From assembly GCA_002238555.1 (NCBI GenBank), contig MPMO01000003.1, forward strand, positions 98,796-162,795: DNA of 64,000 bases, given 5' to 3'. Position 1 is the first letter of the stretch. Each line of letters starts with the position of its first letter. Shown in pieces: positions 8,819 to 17,943 of the stretch. Position numbers and translations under genes: made by a program. A model generated the notes under the pieces. It had not been told where the DNA came from. It saw only the letters and a program-made list of their open reading frames with translations, and did not search any database. The stretch comes from Caldilineaceae bacterium bin34 (lineage in GTDB: Bacteria > Chloroflexota > Anaerolineae > Caldilineales > Caldilineaceae).

Positions 8819-10507
8819 ATGCCGCACGAAGCCGGGGTCGTTGAACGCTCGGAAGATTTCATTCGCCAGCGCATCAGGGCCGACCTGGACAGCGGCAACC
8901 TCGACGGTCCGGTCACGACCCGGTTTCCGCCCGAACCCAACGGGTTCCTCCACATCGGGCACGCCAAGTCGATATTCCTGAACAGCGACCTGGCGCGGGA
9001 AAACAACGGACGCTTCAACCTGCGGTTCGACGACACCAACCCACTCACCGAAACTCCTGAATTCGTCGAATCGATGCAGGCGGACATTGGCTGGCTGGGT
9101 GTGCAGTGGGACGGCGATGTCAAGTTTGCGTCCGGTTATTTCGAGCAACTGTACGCGTGGGCCGAGGAACTGGTCCGCCGCGGTCACGCCTACGTCGACG
9201 ATTTGAGTGCCGACCAGATACGGGAGATGCGCGGCACACTGACCGAACCGGGCCGCAACAGCCCGTTCCGCGACCGATCGCCGGAGGCAAACCTTAGGTT
9301 GTTGCGGGAAATGAAGGATGGCCTGCATCCCGACGGCAGCAAGGTGTTGAGGGCCCGGATCGACATGGCTTCCCCCAACATCAACCTGCGGGACCCGGTT
9401 CTGTATCGGATTGCCCATGCCAACCACCATCAGACCGGCGACCAGTGGTGCATTTACCCGATGTACGACTGGGCCCACGGACAGAGTGATTCCATTGAGC
9501 AGGTCACGCACTCCATTTGCACCCTCGAGTTTGCCGACCACAACCCGTTGTATCAGTGGTTCCTGGACTGTCTGGGAGTGTACAAGCCGGTTCAGCTGGA
9601 ATTCGCCCGGTTGGAACTCACCCACACGGTGCTGCATAAACGGGTCCTGCGCCGCATCATGGCGAAGGGCCTCCTGGACGGCTGGGACGATCCCCGCCTG
9701 GGTACGCTGGCAGGACTGCGACGGCGGGGAGTGCCGCCGGCCGCTATCCGAAACCTTTGCCGACAGGTCGGTGTGGCCAGAGCCAACACGATGGTCGAAA
9801 TCCAGAAGTTCGAGCACTGCATCAGGGAGGAGCTGAACCGGACCGCACGCCGTCGCATGGGGGTTTTGGACCCCGTAAAGCTGGTGGTAACGACCTATCC
9901 GGAAGGGGAAACGGATTTGCTGGAGGCAGTGAACAACCCCGAAGATCCTTCGCAGGGCACCAGGATGGTGTCCTTCAGCCGGGAGGTATGGGTCGAGCGC
10001 ACGGACTACATGGACGATCCGCCGCGCCGTTTCCACCGTCTTGCCATAGGCCGCGAAGTCCGGTTGCGCTATGCCTGCCTGGTGACCTGCACCGGCGTCG
10101 TGCGCGACGGCGATGGAAGGGTCGTCGAAATCCACTGTACGCATGATCCCGCTTCGCGCGGTGGCGCCGCTCCGGACGGACGCAAGGTGCGGGGCACCAT
10201 CCACTGGGTGGACGCGCGCACGGCCGTTCCGGCGGAGGTGCACCTGTTGGAACACCTGTTTGCAGACCCCAACGCCGGACAGGCCTCCCCGGACGAGGTG
10301 ATGGACCATTTCAATCCGGATTCCCGCCGGATCGTGACGGGTGCCAAGGTGGAACCGGGAACACTTGAGGATGCCCGTGCCGACACCATTCAACTGGAGC
10401 GCATTGGATACTTCAAGGCAGACTCGGCCGCGCCGGACGGTCCCGTGCTGTTGCGCACCGTTCCGTTGCGCGACAGCTGGAAGAAGATTCAAAACAAGAC
10501 TGCCTGA
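8819..10507 (+). CDS. glnS: Glutaminyl-tRNA synthetase
   Basis: Charges tRNA-Gln directly with glutamine (class I). The ATG at 8819 follows AAGGAATCAAGGT and gives 562 residues, the normal length for GlnRS; the 56 extra codons upstream read as non-coding. Motifs in order: RFPPEPNGFLHIGHAKS (HIGH), LRFDDTNP, IYPMYDWAHGQSDSIE, then the KMSKS position. There Escherichia coli has VMSKR, while this protein has VLHKR, keeping the lysine but replacing Met-Ser by Leu-His. CIREELN and DPVKLV mark the anticodon-binding beta-barrels. Bacteria that use the GatCAB amidation route usually lack this enzyme, so its presence beside a tRNA-Gln gene suggests a directly charging system, possibly acquired by transfer. 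Confidence 0.96.
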   Translation: MPHEAGVVERSEDFIRQRIRADLDSGNLDGPVTTRFPPEPNGFLHIGHAKSIFLNSDLARENNGRFNLRFDDTNPLTETPEFVESMQADIGWLGVQWDGDVKFASGYFEQLYAWAEELVRRGHAYVDDLSADQIREMRGTLTEPGRNSPFRDRSPEANLRLLREMKDGLHPDGSKVLRARIDMASPNINLRDPVLYRIAHANHHQTGDQWCIYPMYDWAHGQSDSIEQVTHSICTLEFADHNPLYQWFLDCLGVYKPVQLEFARLELTHTVLHKRVLRRIMAKGLLDGWDDPRLGTLAGLRRRGVPPAAIRNLCRQVGVARANTMVEIQKFEHCIREELNRTARRRMGVLDPVKLVVTTYPEGETDLLEAVNNPEDPSQGTRMVSFSREVWVERTDYMDDPPRRFHRLAIGREVRLRYACLVTCTGVVRDGDGRVVEIHCTHDPASRGGAAPDGRKVRGTIHWVDARTAVPAEVHLLEHLFADPNAGQASPDEVMDHFNPDSRRIVTGAKVEPGTLEDARADTIQLERIGYFKADSAAPDGPVLLRTVPLRDSWKKIQNKTA

Positions 10508-10581
10508 CCCACGGCAAAGTCGAGTGCTTGCCCAGTGACCGCGGCCACGCCCATCCCGAGCCGGCACGGCAATTTAGTGCC

Positions 10582-11427
10582 ATGACACCGATCATCATTT
10601 CCGCTGCCCTGGTCGGTTCGCAGCCGACCAAGGAGATGAATCCGGCCGTTCCCTACTCTCCCAAGGAAATTGCGAACAGCGCGATTGAGGCACACGCCGC
10701 CGGGGCCGCCATCGTGCATGTCCACGTCCGCGAACCCGAAACCGGGAAGGCAACGTCTGCACTTGACCTGTTCCGTGAAACCGTGGATCGCATCCGGGCG
10801 GCCTGTCCGGTGCTTGTGAATCTCACCACCAGCGGCTACAACCTAGCGGGGCAGGACACCGCGCGCCGCCTGGAAGTGTTGGGGCTGTGCCCGGACATCT
10901 GTTCCTTGGACGCCGGGACGTTCAATCTGGGTGAGAAACCGTTCCTCAACACTCCGGATTGGGCGCGGAAGGCGGCACGGCGCATGCTGGCAGCTGACAT
11001 CAAGCCCGAGTTGGAAGTGTTCGATGTGGGCCACATCGACCAGGCCAATGCCTTGGTGCGCGAAGGATTGGTGGCCGCACCGCCCTGGTACCAGCTGTGC
11101 ATGGGCATCAAGTGGGGGATTCCGGCTACCATCGACAACCTGCTCTTCATGCATCGCCAACTTCCACCGGACGCGGTTTGGTCGGTGCTGGGCGTGGGGC
11201 GGCATCAGTTGGAGATGACCACGGTGGCACCTCTAATGGGGGGCCACGTGCGGGTTGGGTTGGAGGACAACCTCTACCACGCGCGTGGCGTTCTGGCAGA
11301 GTCGAATGCCCAACTGGTGACCCGGGCGGTGCGTATTCTGCGGTTGCTCAACCTGGAACCAGCGACGGTAGCCGAAGCGGCCGCGATTCTCGGCCTGCCG
11401 GGCCGCAGCCGGCTGCCTGTGGACTGA
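10582..11427 (+). CDS. Beta-keto acid cleavage enzyme family (BKACE, DUF849)
   Basis: BKACE enzymes condense a beta-keto acid with acetyl-CoA and split it to acetoacetate plus a new CoA ester; the founding member is Kce of lysine fermentation. ATG 10582 gives 281 residues, the family norm (280-310). Visible family features are the Zn-binding HVHVRE near residue 45, SGYNLAGQDTARRLE, DICSLDAGTFNLGE, and GGHVRVGLEDNLYHARG near the C-terminus with its conserved Glu. The substrate cannot be read from sequence. Downstream sucC, sucD and acs, all on the same strand, would process the resulting CoA esters, consistent with a degradative acyl-CoA cluster. Confidence 0.88.
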   Translation: MTPIIISAALVGSQPTKEMNPAVPYSPKEIANSAIEAHAAGAAIVHVHVREPETGKATSALDLFRETVDRIRAACPVLVNLTTSGYNLAGQDTARRLEVLGLCPDICSLDAGTFNLGEKPFLNTPDWARKAARRMLAADIKPELEVFDVGHIDQANALVREGLVAAPPWYQLCMGIKWGIPATIDNLLFMHRQLPPDAVWSVLGVGRHQLEMTTVAPLMGGHVRVGLEDNLYHARGVLAESNAQLVTRAVRILRLLNLEPATVAEAAAILGLPGRSRLPVD

Positions 11428-11475
11428 CGTCAACCCGGCCGCTGCCAATCCCGTCCTCAAGAGGAGGGCTGTTGC

Positions 11476-12614
11476 ATGAACCTGCACGAATACCAGACGA
11501 AGTCGTTGCTAGAACGGGAAAGCATACTGGTGCCGCAGGGTGCCGTGGCGATGACACCCGACGGCGCAAGGCAAATCGCCATTGACCTCGGTTCGGTAGT
11601 AGCGGTTAAGGCTCAGGTGCTGACCGGCGGCAGGGGCAAGGCCGGGGGCATTCGGCTGGCCGGGAACCCGGATGAGGCCGAGGATGCGGCGGCGCACATC
11701 CTGGGGATGGACATCAAGGGCCATAAGGTGCAGCGGGTGCTGGTGGAACAGGCGTCGCACATCAAGGCGGAGTTGTACCTGGCGGCCTTGATTGACCGGA
11801 CCAGTCAGCAGATCATGGTGATGGCCAGTTCGGAAGGCGGCATGGAGATCGAGGAGGTGGCAGCCCGCAGTCCCGATAAGATTCGAAGGATTTTTGCGGA
11901 TCCGTTCATGGGCATCCGCAGCTACCAGTGCACCCGGTTGGCACGCGAGATCGAGTTGCCGGTGGCCCTTTGGCCCGCGTTCCACCGATTGGTTTCCAAG
12001 TTGCACGCCGCGTTGATCAAACACGATGCGGACCTCCTGGAGATCAATCCTCTCATCGTCGACCACAGTGATCAACTGGTGGCGCTCGACGGCAAAATGA
12101 CCCTGGACGACAATGCCCTGTACCGCCAACCGGAGTTCGGGTCCGAACTGGGCAGCGAAGACCAGCATCCGACCGAAGTCGAAGCCCTCAACGCGGGCCT
12201 GAATTTCGTGTATCTGGGGGGCAACGTGGCCTGCCTGGCCAACGGTGCCGGTCTTGCCATGGCGACCATGGATGCGGTCAAGTACTACGGTGGTGATCCC
12301 GCCAACTTTCTGGATCTGGGAGGCGGCTCGTCGGTGGAGCAGGTCACACAGGCCGTCCGCATCATGGTCAGGGACCCGGGCGTGCGCGCCCTGTTGGTCA
12401 ATGTCGCCGGTGGGATTACCCGGTGCGACGAAGTGGCTGAGGGCATGGCTGCGGCGATGGACGAGATCGAGACCCGAATTCCCTTTGTCGTGCGCTTGGT
12501 GGGCACCAACGAGGCGGAGGCCCACCGTATTCTTGAGCCCTACGATGTCGAGTTCGCATCCCGCTTTTCGGAAGCGGCCATGCGCGTGGTGGAACTGGCC
12601 CGGGAGGGCGCGGT

Positions 12615-12618
<4 letters not shown>
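11476..12618 (+). CDS. sucC: Succinyl-CoA ligase (ADP/GDP-forming), beta subunit
   Basis: Beta subunit of the TCA-cycle enzyme that interconverts succinyl-CoA and succinate with nucleotide synthesis. The 380 residues begin MNLHEYQTKSLL behind AAGAGGAGGG. The ATP-grasp domain carries VKAQVLTGGRGKAGGI near residues 45-60 and LLEINPLIV near residue 191. The C-terminal CoA-ligase domain has NGAGLAMATMD and FLDLGGGSS. The stop overlaps the sucD start (ATGA at 12615-12618), so the two are coupled. Malate-CoA ligase (MtkA) is a close homologue and cannot be excluded on sequence alone. Confidence 0.94.
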
Positions 12619-13499
<881 letters not shown>

Positions 13500-13578
13500 A
13501 GATTCGGCCTGCCCCATACATTGCCGTCGGCCGGCGCCAGCCCGCTGACCAGGAATCGCCCCAAGCGCGGAGGAGACA

Positions 13579-15489
13579 ATGACCGAACAGGATTTCACCG
13601 CAGACACATCCGAAGTTCATCATCCGACATCTGAAACGGTAGCCGGACTGGCCCATCCGGACTACTTGGAACAGCGGCGCGGCGCGCTGCGGGACCCCGT
13701 GGGTTTCTGGCGCGACCGGGCCACGGAACTCTTGGACTGGTTCGAACCATTTTCGCAGGTCCTGGACGCTTCCGAAGCCCCGTTCTACAAATGGTTTGCG
13801 GACGGCCGGACCAACATTTGCCTGAATGCGCTGGATCGCCATGTAGCCGGCGAGCGTCGCGACAAGGTTGCCTTCATCTGGGAGTCCGAACAGGGCGAGA
13901 CCCAGACCTGGACGTTCGCCGAACTGGCGGCGGATGTCAACCGGTTTGCCAACGTGCTCAAGAGCCTGGGCGTGGCCAAGGGGGATACGGTCACCATCTA
14001 CATGGGCCGGGTGATGGAACTGATCATTGCCATGCTTGCGACCACCAAGGTCGGCGCCGTCCACTCCGTCGTGTACGGAGGGTTCAGTGAACAGGCGTTG
14101 GCCAGCCGCATCGAGGATTGCCAAAGCAAGGTTCTGGTCACCTGCGACGGGGCATGGTTGCGGGGGAAGACCGTGGACCTGAAGGACATCGCCGACGCAG
14201 CTATGCAACGATGCCCGATTGTGCAGTCGGTAGTGGTGTGCCGACGTACCGGGCAGAACGTTGGCATGGAGGCGGGCCGGGACTTCTGGTGGCACGAACT
14301 GATGGCATCGCCGGCGGCTTCCGAGGACTGTCGGACCGAAGTGATGGAAGCCGAAGATCCGCTGTTCATTCTCTACACGTCCGGCACGACCGGCCGTCCC
14401 AAGGGTGTGCTCCACACCCACGGGGGCTATCAGGTCCAGATCGCGACCACCCTCAGCTATGCCTTCGATCTGGGCGACGACGATGTCTGGTGGTGCGCGG
14501 CAGACCCCGGCTGGATCACCGGTCACAGCTATATCGTGTACGGTCCCCTGATTCTGGGTGCCACCAGCGTGGTCTACGAAGGCGCCCCCGGGTACCCCGA
14601 ACCGGATCGTTGGTGGGAAATCGTGGACCGGTACAGCGTGTCGATCCTATACACCGCGCCGACCGCCATCCGTGGCTTGATGCGCTTCGGCGATGAGTGG
14701 CCCCTCCGACACAAATTGGACACGCTCAGGCTGTTGGGCACGGTGGGCGAACCCATCAATCCGGAGGCCTGGCGCTGGTATCACCGCGTCATCGGCAAGG
14801 GCAACTGTCCTGTTATCGACACGTGGTGGCAGACGGAGACCGGCGGCTTCATGATTACGCCCACACCGGCCGTGCCGCTCAAGCCCGGCAGCGCCACGCT
14901 GCCGTTCATCGGGGTGCTTGCGGATGTCGTCGACGAGGACGGAAATCCGTGTGCCGACAACGAGGAAGGTTCCCTGGTCATCAAGCATCCGTGGCCCGGC
15001 ATGCTGCGCACGGTATGGGGCGATCCGGATCGATACGTCGAGCAATACTGGTCGGAGTTCAGCGAACAGGGCTGGTACTTTCCGGGTGACAGTGCCCGCC
15101 GCGACGCGGACGGCTACATCTGGGTAATTGGCCGCATGGACGACGTGATCAAGGTGAGCGGTTACCGTCTGGGTACCGCCGAAATCGAAAGCGCACTGGT
15201 CAGTCACGAAGTCGTGGCGGAGGCGGCGGTCATTGGATTGCCGGACGAATTGCGCGGCAACCGAATTAGTGCCCATTGCATTCTCAACGACGGGGTTGAG
15301 CCAGCCAACGACCTGACAGACCGGCTCAAACGACACGTCCGCGCGGAAGTGGGACCAATAGCCGTGCCCCAGGAAATCCACTTCACGACATCCTTGCCCA
15401 AGACCCGCAGCGGCAAAATCATGCGTCGCCTGCTCAAGGCGCAGGCCCTGGGCCAACCGCTGGGGGACACCAGCACGCTGGAAGACTAG
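13579..15489 (+). CDS. acs: Acetyl-CoA synthetase, AMP-forming
   Basis: Activates acetate (or a similar short acid) to its CoA ester through an acyl-adenylate. The start ATG 13579 follows GGAGGAGACA, an excellent ribosome-binding site. The 636 residues match the family. Motifs: YTSGTTGRPKG at 266-276 (P-loop), the TWWQTETGG adenylate-binding motif, GYIWVIGRMDDVIKVSGYRLGT (hinge region), and the C-terminal SGKIMRR with the acylation-sensitive lysine K613. It lies 79 bases after sucD on the same strand. Acetoacetyl- or propionyl-CoA synthetase are near relatives; overall similarity points to Acs. Confidence 0.94.
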   Translation: MTEQDFTADTSEVHHPTSETVAGLAHPDYLEQRRGALRDPVGFWRDRATELLDWFEPFSQVLDASEAPFYKWFADGRTNICLNALDRHVAGERRDKVAFIWESEQGETQTWTFAELAADVNRFANVLKSLGVAKGDTVTIYMGRVMELIIAMLATTKVGAVHSVVYGGFSEQALASRIEDCQSKVLVTCDGAWLRGKTVDLKDIADAAMQRCPIVQSVVVCRRTGQNVGMEAGRDFWWHELMASPAASEDCRTEVMEAEDPLFILYTSGTTGRPKGVLHTHGGYQVQIATTLSYAFDLGDDDVWWCAADPGWITGHSYIVYGPLILGATSVVYEGAPGYPEPDRWWEIVDRYSVSILYTAPTAIRGLMRFGDEWPLRHKLDTLRLLGTVGEPINPEAWRWYHRVIGKGNCPVIDTWWQTETGGFMITPTPAVPLKPGSATLPFIGVLADVVDEDGNPCADNEEGSLVIKHPWPGMLRTVWGDPDRYVEQYWSEFSEQGWYFPGDSARRDADGYIWVIGRMDDVIKVSGYRLGTAEIESALVSHEVVAEAAVIGLPDELRGNRISAHCILNDGVEPANDLTDRLKRHVRAEVGPIAVPQEIHFTTSLPKTRSGKIMRRLLKAQALGQPLGDTSTLED

Positions 15490-15521
15490 CGGCTGGACCG
15501 ATTGATCCGCGCCGTCCAGGG

Positions 15522-16682
15522 TCAGGTCGCCCACTGGTGGGCCAACACCAGCACAAGGTTGTAAACGGCGTGGGCCATGATGGCGGGAGCCAGGCCCAGG
15601 CGCATTCGGATTACACCGAACAACAGACCCAATACGAACACCACAATCAGGCCATCGGCACCATATTGCAGACCGTGCGCCATTGCGAACACCAGATTGG
15701 CGAGCACGATTCCCAGCCTCGGCTGCAGGACTCCCCGCACCAACAGCTCCTCGCTGGTCCCGGCACTGAGGCCCAACAGGACCGCGCCAATCACGCTGGT
15801 GGGCAGGTTGGCCAGTTCCTCGAAAAGGTCCGCCTCCGTCATGGGCAGGCCGGTTTGCGCCACCAGGGAGACAATCCGCTGCTCGGCCACCGTGATGAAC
15901 ACGGCCAAGCCGATGCCGACCACAACCCCGATGCTCATGCGACGCCAATGCACCGACGCCAAACCCAACCGTGCGAGCGCACCGCCCAGATTGCGCGTGA
16001 GCGGAAACCCTATTGCCAACAGAGCAGTTGGGATGCTCCAAACCAACGTTGAACCCAACGACACGAGGGTGGCCGTTTCCGACGATGCCAGCGCCTCCAT
16101 GTTCGCCTCGTACATCGCGTACAGCAAGGGCCGATTGAACGGTACGAAGGTGAGGAAGACCCAACCGATCACCTGAATGGACCAGGCCATGCTGATCGCA
16201 TGGACGAAGTCGTCGGGTTGCATCGGCAGGACGCGGGCCAGCACGCGGCGCACGGCAGGTGCGAAGCAGGCCAAACTGAGGCCCAGAGCAACGCAACCGG
16301 CGATGGCTGCGCCGGGCACCGGCGGCACGGTGGGATCAAATGACTGCAACGAGTCCTGTCCGCTCAGGAGAATGAGGCCCATTGAAGCGAACGCCCCCAA
16401 AAAGACGGTCGCACATGCCAGCAGAAATCGTACCGAGCGCCGGGTCCGGGCAACCACAAGCACGGTGCCGCACAAACCCAGACCAAGGATCAACGAGCCG
16501 CTGAACCAAGACAGCCCCCACGAGTCTCCGTAGGCACCGAGCTGCCTGTCCAACACCGCGAGGCCCGTGGTCGATAGCCCCAGTGCCAGGAAGGTCACGG
16601 CCCAGGCCGGCAGAATACCCGGCTGCCAACCTCGCCAATCGGAGGCTGCGCCTGCCAACCCTGCCGCGCGAACCTCGGTCAT
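15522..16682 (-). CDS. CPBP-family intramembrane metalloprotease
   Basis: CPBP (Abi/Rce1-like) glutamic proteases cut substrates within the membrane. ATG 16682 gives 386 residues; upstream codons to 16880 look non-coding. About eight to ten hydrophobic spans are visible. The catalytic motifs lie in the last third: EELLVRG (EExxxR), FAMAHG (FxxxH), and MAHAVYNLV (HxxxN). The N-terminal half is an extra membrane domain with no motif. It converges on acs and is probably the last gene of a minus-strand group with the hypothetical protein, dtd and the kinase. Substrate unknown. Confidence 0.85.
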   Translation of the reverse strand: MTEVRAAGLAGAASDWRGWQPGILPAWAVTFLALGLSTTGLAVLDRQLGAYGDSWGLSWFSGSLILGLGLCGTVLVVARTRRSVRFLLACATVFLGAFASMGLILLSGQDSLQSFDPTVPPVPGAAIAGCVALGLSLACFAPAVRRVLARVLPMQPDDFVHAISMAWSIQVIGWVFLTFVPFNRPLLYAMYEANMEALASSETATLVSLGSTLVWSIPTALLAIGFPLTRNLGGALARLGLASVHWRRMSIGVVVGIGLAVFITVAEQRIVSLVAQTGLPMTEADLFEELANLPTSVIGAVLLGLSAGTSEELLVRGVLQPRLGIVLANLVFAMAHGLQYGADGLIVVFVLGLLFGVIRMRLGLAPAIMAHAVYNLVLVLAHQWAT

Positions 16683-16773
16683 GGACCGCCCGGCAACCCG
16701 TGTCGGGAATCTGCCCCCTGCTGAAGCCAGCGTGGCATCGTAACGATTTGCGCCTGTGGGCCGGCAACCGAGT

Positions 16774-17346
16774 TCATTGACCCCGCACCCGCCGATACAG
16801 GAACCAGTAGTCGGCTTCGGGGAAGGCGCCCCGGATCCGAGTTGGTCCGCAAAACGGTCCTTGCATGCTGTGGGACTCAATGCGCCGATCCAGGTCCGCC
16901 ACTTCGGCCTGGCACCCGAACCAGCCGCGGAAGTCGGCCAGTCGCTGAACGCGGGCCCGATGTCCCATCGCGGTGGAAAAGTGTGCCTGGGCGGGTTCGC
17001 CTTCCCGGCTCCACTCGTCCATCGCCCAGGTCAACGACCGGACGCGCGACGCCAGTTCCCGCTGTGCCAGGGCGTTGGTCTCGGAGGAGAAAATCTCCAG
17101 CAGCCTGTCGCCTTCGGCCAGCGCCGGGCAAGCGTGGCGGCCTTCCCCGGACACCAATTCCTGCCGTGCAAGACAGCGCCAGATGTCCCGGTGTTCGAGA
17201 TAGTCGCCGATCGACATCAAATGTACACGGTTGCCCAGGCTGGAGATGGGTACCTGCCTGAAGACTTCGCCTTTGAGCAGATAGGCTTCCAGTATTTCGA
17301 TTTCAGACCGTAGAATGGCGCCGATCTCGGCGGGATCGTCAATCAT
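16774..17346 (-). CDS. Hypothetical protein, 190 aa
   Basis: I do not recognise a family. ATG 17346 (MIDDPAEIGAIL) is preferred over 17391, whose extra residues are Cys-rich and atypical. The sequence is soluble, largely helical, and rich in Glu, Arg and Trp (WAMDEWSREG, WFGCQAE, ADYWFLYRR). It has no signal peptide and no clear motif. It lies between dtd and the CPBP protease on the same strand, with gaps of 53 and 91 bases, so cotranscription is plausible. Confidence 0.6.
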   Translation of the reverse strand: MIDDPAEIGAILRSEIEILEAYLLKGEVFRQVPISSLGNRVHLMSIGDYLEHRDIWRCLARQELVSGEGRHACPALAEGDRLLEIFSSETNALAQRELASRVRSLTWAMDEWSREGEPAQAHFSTAMGHRARVQRLADFRGWFGCQAEVADLDRRIESHSMQGPFCGPTRIRGAFPEADYWFLYRRVRGQ

Positions 17347-17399
17347 GGGATGCCGGCAGAAGACAACTTGACAGAAGCCGGTGTTTTGCAACGCCGCGC

Positions 17400-17861
17400 C
17401 TATTCTGGCACAGGGCTGAACTCCCTGCGGCTGGACAGCACCATTGTGACCGGACCATCGTTCACGAGAGCCACATCCATCATGGCTCCAAAGCGTCCAT
17501 GGGCCGTCGGCACCCGCGCCGCCAGCCCCGCCACCACGGCATCGTAAAGGGCTTCCGCCACGGTCGGGGGGGCGGCCGCCATGAAATTGGGCCGCCGACC
17601 CTTGCGCGTGTCCCCCAACAGCGTGAACTGGCTGATCGCCAACACGGACCCACCGGCCTCGGTCACACTTAGGTTCATCCGGCCCGCCTCGTCGGCGAAG
17701 ACTCGCAGTCCCGCAATCTTGTCAACGATGTAGGCGACATCTGTGTCCGTGTCACCGTTGCCCACACCCAGCAACACCAGCAGCCCCCGGTCTATGCGAC
17801 CAATCACTTCGGCATCCACTGACACGCATGCCCGACTGACGCGCTGTACCACTGCAATCAT
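17400..17861 (-). CDS. dtd: D-aminoacyl-tRNA deacylase
   Basis: DTD proofreads tRNA by hydrolysing D-amino acids (and glycine from mischarged tRNA-Ala). The 153 residues begin MIAVVQRVSRACVSVD, as in family members of about 145-150. It carries both diagnostic motifs: SQFTLLGDTRKG near residues 77-88, and NDGPVTM near residue 134, where the usual NSGPVT has an Asp at the second position. The ribosome-binding site AAGGAGGCAC precedes the ATG. It is probably cotranscribed with the kinase 82 bases upstream. Confidence 0.95.
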   Translation of the reverse strand: MIAVVQRVSRACVSVDAEVIGRIDRGLLVLLGVGNGDTDTDVAYIVDKIAGLRVFADEAGRMNLSVTEAGGSVLAISQFTLLGDTRKGRRPNFMAAAPPTVAEALYDAVVAGLAARVPTAHGRFGAMMDVALVNDGPVTMVLSSRREFSPVPE

Positions 17862-17943
17862 GTGCCTCCTTCCCGACGGGAACGATGGGCCGTTTCGCCG
17901 GGTTCGGGATCGCGGCGAACCGGTGATGGTGAGTACGCAACCG

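Noticed and set aside
8699..10567. Minus-strand frame of 622 codons
   Set aside because: Exact antisense of glnS; low-complexity His/Val-rich translation without any domain.
14647..16296. Minus-strand frame of 549 codons
   Set aside because: Runs across the 3' ends of acs and the CPBP gene in a shadow phase; no family resemblance.
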